From the NCBI GenBank assembly GCA_963169075.1, contig CAUJGC010000464.1, forward strand, positions 1 through 35,461: a stretch of 35,461 nt of DNA, read 5' to 3'. Below the pieces are notes generated by a model. That model ran no database searches, had not been told where the DNA came from, and worked only from the letters and a program-made list of their open reading frames with translations. Numbering within the stretch: position 1 is the first letter of the stretch; the number at the start of each line of letters is the position of its first letter. The translations under genes were made by a program, and so were the position numbers. Origin of the DNA: Myxococcota bacterium. Its GTDB lineage: Bacteria > Myxococcota_A > Bradymonadia > Bradymonadales > GCA-2716585. Positions 26,214 through 32,935 of the stretch are shown here, in pieces.

Positions 26214-27056
26214 GTGCGCGGTCGAATTCTTGAGTGGGCCAACGCGATCTTCGGGGAGACCTGGGCGGCGCTGCTCTTCCCGGATCAGCCCGTCCTCTCC
26301 TCCCTGGGAGGCCTCCTCGCGGTGCTGATCGCCATGCTCTGGGGACGCCGCGAGGGCCTGAGCTGGTGGCGCGTCGCGCTGGCAGGCGGCGCGGCGGCGC
26401 TGGTCGGCTCGGGCATGGCCCGCGTCTTCTGGGCCATCACCAGCTACGAGGCGGTCCTCAAGGAGCCCTACCTCCTCATCGACCCCTACCGCGGCGGCGC
26501 CACCAGCTTCGGCGCGCTGGCGGGCGGCGCCCTCGGCGCCGCGCTCGCCGCCTGGCTCCTCAGGCTCCCGCTCTGGCGTCTGGCCGACGTGATGCTCCCG
26601 CCGGGGCTCTTCGGCATCGCCTTCGCCCGGGTGGGCTGCCTCATGCGCGGCTGCGACTACGGCACCCCCTCCGACCTGCCCTGGTCGGTGCGCTACCCCT
26701 ACCGCTCCTCGGTCTGGCTCCACCACTACGGCGAGGACTGGATCGAGCGCAGCGACCGCCTCTCCCTCCCGGTCCACCCCTTCCCCATCTACCTCGCCGT
26801 CTGGTGCGTCGCCGTCTTCCTCCTGGCCTGGCGGCGTCCCCACCTCTTCGGGGACCGACCCGGGCAGCGCGCCCTCGGCACTGGCCTCCTCTGGCTGGCG
26901 GGCCGCTTCCTCCTGGAGCTGCTCCGGCAGCCCGGCAACGCCCCGCAGGTCGTCGGCCCCTTCAACATGGGGCAGGCCCTCGCGCTCCTGGGCATCGTCG
27001 TCTTCGCGCTCCTCTACCTCCGCACCCGCCGCCCCGAGGCGCGCGGCGCCGCCTGA
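26214..27056 (+). CDS. Lgt-like prolipoprotein diacylglyceryl transferase family protein (280 aa, GTG start)
   Basis: Multi-TM protein with RGGATSFGALAGGALGA, ARVGCLMRGCDYGTPSDLPWSVRYP (compare Lgt GRIGNFxNGExxGxPTxxPW) and HPFPIY (compare HPTQLYE). Confidence 0.82.
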   Translation: MRGRILEWANAIFGETWAALLFPDQPVLSSLGGLLAVLIAMLWGRREGLSWWRVALAGGAAALVGSGMARVFWAITSYEAVLKEPYLLIDPYRGGATSFGALAGGALGAALAAWLLRLPLWRLADVMLPPGLFGIAFARVGCLMRGCDYGTPSDLPWSVRYPYRSSVWLHHYGEDWIERSDRLSLPVHPFPIYLAVWCVAVFLLAWRRPHLFGDRPGQRALGTGLLWLAGRFLLELLRQPGNAPQVVGPFNMGQALALLGIVVFALLYLRTRRPEARGAA

Positions 27057-27079
27057 CGGCGCTGCAAGCTCAAAAAAGT

Positions 27080-27119
27080 AGAAAACCGTGCAAATCCGAT
27101 TGGATTTGCACGGTTTTCT
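27080..27119. terminator. Bidirectional intrinsic terminator between convergent genes
   Basis: Perfect 18-bp inverted repeat AGAAAACCGTGCAAATCC-GATT-GGATTTGCACGGTTTTCT. T-rich 3' side on plus, A-rich flank (caaaaaagtagaaaa) on the other, between the lgt-like gene (+, ends 27056) and the lipoprotein (-, ends 27162). Confidence 0.9.
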
Positions 27120-27161
27120 GATGCATCACACGTCAGGGGGCGCCCCCCCCGACGCTGCGGA

Positions 27162-28520
27162 TCACTGCTCCGCGGTGAAGGTCATCTTCGCGGCCTTGCC
27201 GTTGACGTCGCCGTTGATCTGCCCCTGGAGCTTCTTGGGGTTGATCGCCTTGCCCGTCAGGGTCAGGTTCGTGTTCTTGTTCGAGCCGTTGCCGCTCAGG
27301 GCGCCGCCCTTGAAGCCGCCCGAGAGGCCCGTCACAAACTTCTCGTCGGCGCCGCGGGTGCCCTTCAGGTTGCCCGTGAACTTGTCGCCCTTGATCGAGA
27401 TCATCACCTCACCCTTGATGCCCGTGGTGCCGGTGACGCCGCCCTTGAACACGCCGGAGGGAGTCACCTCCTTCTTCGGCTCGTCCTTCTTCGCGATCTC
27501 GGTCGGGACCTCGCCGCTCAGCGAAGGCGCCACGTCACCGAAGGCCACGGCGTACTCCTTCTCCTTGCCAGCGAACTCGAACTTCACGAACACGCGACCG
27601 ATCGCCGCGTCCACCTTCTCCACCGTCGCGCTGCGGTAGCTGCCGATGTAGGGGATCCACACGCTGTCGCCCTTCTTCACCGAGGGCTTCACCGGCAGGG
27701 CCACGACGTCCTCCTTCTTGGAGACGCTCACGCGACCCGCGAAGCCGACCGTCAGGACCTGCTCGCCGGCCACGTTGACCACCTGGCCGTGGCTGTAGTT
27801 GCTGCCGTTCTTGATCGCGACCGTGGTGCCGGGCTCCATCGCGTTGGAGAGCACGACGAAGGAGTCAGGCTTCAGCTTCTCCTCCTTGGTGCCCAGCCCG
27901 GAGGGGTTGTCCAGGTCCGCGTCGAGGTAGCGGATGACCGGCTCGGTGTCCGTGCCGCCCACCACATAGCCGCGCTTCATCCCCGAGCCGCTCTGCCACC
28001 AGGTCAGGACCACGTCGCCCTTCTTGGCCTTGCCGCCCTTCGGGAGCGGGATGATCATCGAGTTGGGGACCTTCTCGTCCTTGCCGATCTTCTTCAGCGT
28101 GGACTCGATCTCGCCCGGCTCCACCATCTCCGCCGAGTAGAAGATGAAGGTCGTCTTGTCGCCGCCCTTCTCAAAGCCCTTGTCGATCCACTCGCGCGGC
28201 GGCGCCAGCACGAACTCGCCCGCCTTCGCCGTCGTCGCCACCGTCGGGTACTCGAAGGGGATCTTGCCGGGCTCCACCGGGGCAGCCGCCTGCTCCTCCT
28301 CCTTCTTCTCCTCGGCAGGCTCCTCGGCCTTCTCCTCGGCCTTCTCCTCAGCCTTCTCCTCGGGCTCCTCAGCCTTCTCCTCAGGCTCCTCAGCCTTCTC
28401 CTCGGGCTTCTCGGTCTCGGCCGCAGGCTTCTCCTCTTCCTTCTTCTCCTCGGTCTTGCAGCCGATGAAGGCGAAGGTGCACAGCGAAAGAATGATCGAA
28501 ATCAGGATGGAACGCTTCAT
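27162..28520 (-). CDS. Lipoprotein with long Glu/Lys/Pro/Ala-rich linker (452 aa)
   Basis: MKRSILISIILSLCTFAFIGCKTEEKKEEEK: lipobox FIGC, then a low-complexity (EEPEEKA)n/(EEKA)n linker and a globular C-terminal part of unknown family. Confidence 0.88.
   Translation of the reverse strand: MKRSILISIILSLCTFAFIGCKTEEKKEEEKPAAETEKPEEKAEEPEEKAEEPEEKAEEKAEEKAEEPAEEKKEEEQAAAPVEPGKIPFEYPTVATTAKAGEFVLAPPREWIDKGFEKGGDKTTFIFYSAEMVEPGEIESTLKKIGKDEKVPNSMIIPLPKGGKAKKGDVVLTWWQSGSGMKRGYVVGGTDTEPVIRYLDADLDNPSGLGTKEEKLKPDSFVVLSNAMEPGTTVAIKNGSNYSHGQVVNVAGEQVLTVGFAGRVSVSKKEDVVALPVKPSVKKGDSVWIPYIGSYRSATVEKVDAAIGRVFVKFEFAGKEKEYAVAFGDVAPSLSGEVPTEIAKKDEPKKEVTPSGVFKGGVTGTTGIKGEVMISIKGDKFTGNLKGTRGADEKFVTGLSGGFKGGALSGNGSNKNTNLTLTGKAINPKKLQGQINGDVNGKAAKMTFTAEQ
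28300..28436 (-). repeat. Low-complexity tandem repeat encoding EEPEEKA/EEKA units
   Basis: Forward strand reads repeated ctcctc(g/a)gccttctcctc(g/a)g(g)ctcctc units. Boundaries approximate. Confidence 0.8.
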
Positions 28521-28634
28521 CCAGGGTCTCCTCTTACGTGTCTATGGTGGCTCGGCCACCACCCGGGTTTCGACGTGTGCCGCAGCGCTGAGAGGGCGCA
28601 GGGCGCTTGTCTAGACCGACTAAAACAGCCGCAG

Positions 28635-28664
28635 AACGTAGTCAGGTCGCACAGAATTTGTCAA
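28635..28664 (-). promoter_or_regulatory. Candidate sigma70-like promoter for the Glu/Lys-rich lipoprotein
   Basis: Minus strand TTGACA (28664-28659), 18-bp spacer, TACGTT (28640-28635), about 115 nt before the ATG at 28520. Confidence 0.4.
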
Positions 28665-29091
28665 GTGATATCTCGACCATCTGCACCGCGGCGACCCGCT
28701 TAGTACACCAACCCCGCGCGCAACGCCAGCCCTCTTTAGAGAGGACATACGACGCACCGCGCTGGGTCCCTGGCCCCGCTGCGAGCCTCTGCCGCTTGGA
28801 CATCACCCCGGATCAGGAGCGGACACGTTTTTTGTCGCGCGCGCTGAAGACGCCACCCACACCTCACGCGCCCAGGCGGGGCACGCGCAGCAGCCGACGC
28901 GACCTGCGAACGGAGGACCGGACCGGTTGACGTCATACGAATCGAACCTTGCGAAGAGCTGCCGGTGGCGTCTCCAGCGCGCGCCACACGCGCGCCTCGC
29001 TCCTGTTATCGGCCGCTCGCCGCACCGGTTGCGCCGCCCGCCGATCTTTCCCAACATCACCCCGCGCCGACCCCCGCGCCGACGCCCGGCG

Positions 29092-29120
29092 TTGACACCC
29101 CGGACGCGCTGGAGTAGATA
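29092..29120 (+). promoter_or_regulatory. Candidate sigma70-like promoter for the 29187 cluster
   Basis: TTGACA (29092-29097), 17-bp spacer, TAGATA (29115-29120), 66 bp before the ATG. The -10 is only a partial match. Confidence 0.5.
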
Positions 29121-29186
29121 CGTCCCGCGCTCGGGCGGCGCCTGAGGACTGCGCCCCCGCACCACCCTTCCCGCAGGAGCGGCACC

Positions 29187-29795
29187 ATGGCCAACGTCAA
29201 CATGTTCGAGCTGGAGGACTGCCTCAACACCCTCCTCCCGTTCATCGACAAAAACCCCTCCAAGCCCTACGTCAAGGACTACGGTCGCTCCGTGCGCGCC
29301 TCCATCGATCTCCTCAAGGACGCCATCCAGGAGACCGACCAGCACTACCTCGACTGGCGCAACGGCGAGTTCACCTCCCAGACACACCTCAAGAAGCTCC
29401 ACCGCGCCTACAAAGAAGCCCAGCAGCAGCTGGCCCTCGTCGGCGCCCAGGGCTACCCCACACACCCCGTGGACTACCTCGACATGGACGCCATGGAGAG
29501 CGCCGCGCGCGAGATGCTCGCCTTCCTCAAGGCCAACAAGAACCTCGTAGACGGCGCCCAGAGCTTCGTCGAGGCCCTCAACACACACCTCGACAAGAGC
29601 GCGCGCACCCTCAGCGAGAGCGTCCGAGCACGCGAGGACTACTCCCGCTCCGTCTCCCGACGCATCCGCGCCATCGAGCAGGCCGAGGACGTCATCCGCG
29701 TCCTCCGCGTCCACATCCGCGCCGACCTCGGGCACCGACACCCCGAGTATGCAGCCGTCCGCTGGCCCGCTGTCCTCGCCCCAGACCCCCGCTGA
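29187..29795 (+). CDS. Conserved-looking helical/coiled-coil protein of unknown function (202 aa)
   Basis: ATG preceded by GCAGGAGCGGCACC. Helix-forming, charged sequence (MANVNMFELEDCLNTLLPFIDKNPSKPYVKDYGRSVRASIDLLKDAIQETDQHYLDW...). First gene of a closely spaced plus-strand cluster. Confidence 0.75.
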   Translation: MANVNMFELEDCLNTLLPFIDKNPSKPYVKDYGRSVRASIDLLKDAIQETDQHYLDWRNGEFTSQTHLKKLHRAYKEAQQQLALVGAQGYPTHPVDYLDMDAMESAAREMLAFLKANKNLVDGAQSFVEALNTHLDKSARTLSESVRAREDYSRSVSRRIRAIEQAEDVIRVLRVHIRADLGHRHPEYAAVRWPAVLAPDPR

Positions 29796-29835
29796 GCCAC
29801 GCCGGGCCTGGCACCCGGCGACGCCGAGGAAGACC

Positions 29836-31566
29836 ATGCCGCACCCCACCCGCATACGACCCGGCGCCCGCCTCCTCCTGGCGGGCGCCCTGGCTGCCCT
29901 CGCCCTCCTCCTCCCGACGCGACCCGTCAGCGCCGAGCCCTATGTCTCCTGCGCCACGCCGCGTCAGGCGACGATGACCTTCATCAACAACCTCCAGGAG
30001 GATAACCTCTACCCCGAAGCGGCCACCGCCTGCTTCGACTGGGCCGCCACCCCCAGCCTCTCCCCCGCCGACAGGCAGCAGCGCGTCCGACAGCTCCTCG
30101 CCGTCTTCGACGCCCGCGGACACTTCATCCACTACGAGCGCATCCCCGACAGCGCCGACCACCGCGACGCCGAGTCCGGCTGGGAGAAGGTCGCCCTCAT
30201 CCCCGATGACCTCCCCGCCGTCTACCTCACCAAGCAGAGCGGCGTCTGGCTCTTCTCCCAGGAGACCGTCAGCGCCACCCCGCGACTCTACGACGCCACC
30301 TTCCCCCTCGGCCTCGAACGACTCGCCCTGGAGCTGCTCCCCCGCTCCTTCCAGAACCGACTCCTCGGCGTCGCATGGTGGCAGGTCCTCGCCATCGCCC
30401 TCCTCCTCCTCGCCGCCATCTTCCTCGGCAAGCTCGTCGAGATCTTCGCCATACACACCGCCAGACGCCTCATACGGCGCACCAACCTCCTCAACTGGGG
30501 CGAAGACGCCCTCCAGGCCGCCCGCTGGCCCATCACCCTCTCCGTCGCAGGCGGCCTCGTCCTCCCCTTCATCACTGAGCTGGCCCTCCCCGTTCGACTC
30601 GCCTTGATCCTCAACGTCGCCGCCCGCACCGTCGTCACCGGCGCCGTCGTCGTCCTCCTCTTCCGCATGATCGACGCCCTCGCCTCCTACCTGGAGCGAC
30701 GCGCCGCACGCACCGACACCCGCCTCGACGACCAGCTCGTCCCCCTCATCCGCAAGAGCCTCAAGGCCGCCCTCGCCATCATCGCCACCCTCTTCATCCT
30801 CCAGAACCTCGACGTCGATGTCGCCTCACTCCTCGCGGGCCTCGGGCTCGGCGGACTCGCCTTCGCCCTCGCCGCCAAGGACACCCTCGCCAACATGTTC
30901 GGCTCCCTCACCATCTTCCTCGACCGACCCTTCCAGATCGGAGACTGGATCAAGGTCTCCGGCGTCGAGGGCACCGTCGAGGAGGTCGGCTTCCGCTCCA
31001 CACGCATCCGCACCTTCGACAAGGCCCTCGTCACCGTCCCCAACTCCACCATCGCCAACGCCATCATCGACAACATGAGCGAGCGCCCCCTGCGCCGCCT
31101 CAAGATGACCATCGGCCTCACCTACGACGCCACCCCCGAGCAGCTCCAGGCCTACTGCGAGGGCGTCCGCGCCATCCTCCAGGCCAACCCCGGCATCTAC
31201 AAAGACGCCTACGAGGTCCACCTCTACGCCTTCGGACCCCACGCCCTCGAGATCCTCGTCTACACCTTCCTCGACGTCGCCTCCTGGACCGAAGAGCTGC
31301 TCCACCGACACAACATCCTCCTGGAGTGCATCCGCCTCGCGGACGCACTCGGCGTCTCCTTCGCCTTCCCCACCCAGACCCTCCACATCGAGACCCTCCC
31401 CGGCGCCCGCGCCGAGCACCCCCCGCTACCCGACGCCGACGCCCTCCGACGCACCGTCGAGCGCTTCGGACCCGGCGGCGAGCTGGCACGACCCCGCGGC
31501 CTCGGCCTCGTCCCCGGAGGCTTCATGCCCGACGTCGGCTCCCGCCGCGGCGGCGACGACGCCTGA
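29836..31566 (+). CDS. MscS-family mechanosensitive channel with secreted N-terminal domain (about 576 aa)
   Basis: Signal peptide MPHPTRIRPGARLLLAGALAALALLLPTRPVSA. MscS core LLAGLGLGGLAFALAAKDTLANMFGSLTIFLDRPFQIGDWIKVSGVEGTVEEVGFRSTRIRTFDKALVTVPNSTIANAIIDNMSER. Confidence 0.93.
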   Translation: MPHPTRIRPGARLLLAGALAALALLLPTRPVSAEPYVSCATPRQATMTFINNLQEDNLYPEAATACFDWAATPSLSPADRQQRVRQLLAVFDARGHFIHYERIPDSADHRDAESGWEKVALIPDDLPAVYLTKQSGVWLFSQETVSATPRLYDATFPLGLERLALELLPRSFQNRLLGVAWWQVLAIALLLLAAIFLGKLVEIFAIHTARRLIRRTNLLNWGEDALQAARWPITLSVAGGLVLPFITELALPVRLALILNVAARTVVTGAVVVLLFRMIDALASYLERRAARTDTRLDDQLVPLIRKSLKAALAIIATLFILQNLDVDVASLLAGLGLGGLAFALAAKDTLANMFGSLTIFLDRPFQIGDWIKVSGVEGTVEEVGFRSTRIRTFDKALVTVPNSTIANAIIDNMSERPLRRLKMTIGLTYDATPEQLQAYCEGVRAILQANPGIYKDAYEVHLYAFGPHALEILVYTFLDVASWTEELLHRHNILLECIRLADALGVSFAFPTQTLHIETLPGARAEHPPLPDADALRRTVERFGPGGELARPRGLGLVPGGFMPDVGSRRGGDDA

Positions 31567-31574
31567 CACACCCC

Positions 31575-32582
31575 ATGCGCCCCCACCCCCCTGGACGCCA
31601 CCTCGGCGCGGCCCTCACCCTCACCCTCCTCCTCGCCTTCGCCGCCCCCGCGCACGCCCACCCCCGCTCCGTCGGCGTCTTCCAGGCCCAGCTCACCGAC
31701 GACGGCGCCCGCGTCCTCGTCAAGCTCGACGCCCCCCTCCTCTTCGAGGCCCTCGCCCTCGGCCCCCCCGAGGCCTACACCCCCGCCGCCCTCACCCAGC
31801 CCGAGGCCCGACACCGCGCCCTCGCCTACCTCGCCAAGCACGTCCGCCTGGAGAGCGCGCAGGGCCTCTGCGAGCGCGACGCCATCGACCTCTACCAGCT
31901 CACCCCCTCCGAGGCCTACCTCGACGTCATCATGAGCTTCCACTGCGCACGACCCCGCGCCTTCCTCCGCGTCACCGCCACCCCACTCCTCGACGGCGAA
32001 GGACACCGCCTCAAAGGCACCTTCGCCGCCGGAGAGCACGTCGCCCGACGCAGCCTCCGACAGGCCGACGCCACCTTCACCTTCACCGTGGACGATCCGC
32101 CCCCCCCACCGCCTCCCGACCCGCCCCCACCCCACCTGCCCGGGCCCTGGATCGCCCTCGGCGCCCTCGCGCTCCTCCCGCTCGCCGCCGACGCACCCCG
32201 ACGCCAGCGCCTCCTCGACGCCTCCACCACCCTCGCCTTTGGCCTCGCAGCGGCCCTCAGCGCTCTCGCCGCTGGCGTGGAACCCCACGGGGTGCCCCTG
32301 GGCGTCCTCGGCCTCCCTGGAGCCACCCTGGCCGCCCTGGGCCTCATCCTGGAGCGCCTCCCGACCTCGCCTTGGGCGCAGCGCGCCTGCTGGGGCGGCG
32401 GCGCCCTCTCCGCTGGCCTCCTCACCCCCGCCGCCGCCGGGCCCCTCGTCCCCTGGGCCTGGGCCGCCGCCGCCGCCAGCGTCGCGCTCGCCGCCCTCCT
32501 CACCCCCTCGCCTCCCCCCCCCGCCACGCGGCGCCTCCTCGGCGCCCTCTGCGTCGCCGCAGCACTCGCCGCAGCCCTCTGA
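31575..32582 (+). CDS. Secreted-then-membrane protein with Pro-rich linker and several C-terminal TM helices (about 335 aa)
   Basis: MRPHPPGRHLGAALTLTLLLAFAAPAHAHPRSVGVFQAQL signal peptide, soluble domain, PPPPPPPDPPPPHLPG linker, hydrophobic helices. ATG 8 bp after the MscS stop codon. Confidence 0.75.
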   Translation: MRPHPPGRHLGAALTLTLLLAFAAPAHAHPRSVGVFQAQLTDDGARVLVKLDAPLLFEALALGPPEAYTPAALTQPEARHRALAYLAKHVRLESAQGLCERDAIDLYQLTPSEAYLDVIMSFHCARPRAFLRVTATPLLDGEGHRLKGTFAAGEHVARRSLRQADATFTFTVDDPPPPPPPDPPPPHLPGPWIALGALALLPLAADAPRRQRLLDASTTLAFGLAAALSALAAGVEPHGVPLGVLGLPGATLAALGLILERLPTSPWAQRACWGGGALSAGLLTPAAAGPLVPWAWAAAAASVALAALLTPSPPPPATRRLLGALCVAAALAAAL

Positions 32583-32605
32583 ACCCTCAACCCTGGAGCG
32601 CCGAC

Positions 32606-32935
32606 ATGCCCGCCTTCCGACAGATCTCACCCACCCAGCTCCGCGACTGGCTCCAGAGCGACCCCGACGGGATCTTCCTCCTCGACGTCCGCGAACCCCA
32701 CGAGCACGCACGCTGCAAGCTCCCCCAGAGCTACCTCATCCCCCTGGGCGCCGTGCACCACCGCACCCAGGAGATCCCCCGCGACGCCCGCGTCATCTGC
32801 TACTGCCACCACGGCATGCGCTCCGCCCGCGCCTGCGCGCTCCTCGCCGAGCAGGGCTTCACACGCCTCTACAACCTCGACGGCGGGATCGACCGCTGGT
32901 CCGAGGAGATCGATCCCGCCGTGCCACGCTACTGA
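32606..32935 (+). CDS. Rhodanese-like sulfurtransferase domain protein (about 109 aa)
   Basis: FLLDVREPHEHARCKLPQSYLIPLGAV; active-site loop ICYCHHGMRSARACALLAEQGFTRLYNLDGGIDRW. Confidence 0.92.
   Translation: MPAFRQISPTQLRDWLQSDPDGIFLLDVREPHEHARCKLPQSYLIPLGAVHHRTQEIPRDARVICYCHHGMRSARACALLAEQGFTRLYNLDGGIDRWSEEIDPAVPRY

Noticed and set aside
28300-28436. CRISPR-like appearance of repeated ctcctcggccttctc units
   Set aside because: Units are short, contiguous and in frame inside a lipoprotein linker, with no spacers or cas genes.
28607-28930. 107-aa ORF in the intergenic region
   Set aside because: Arg/Pro/Thr-rich, no recognisable motif, overlapped by another spurious frame; looks random.
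31260-32711. 483-aa minus-strand ORF opposite the MscS end, membrane protein and rhodanese
   Set aside because: Extreme G/E/R low complexity; the plus strand carries MscS and rhodanese motifs.
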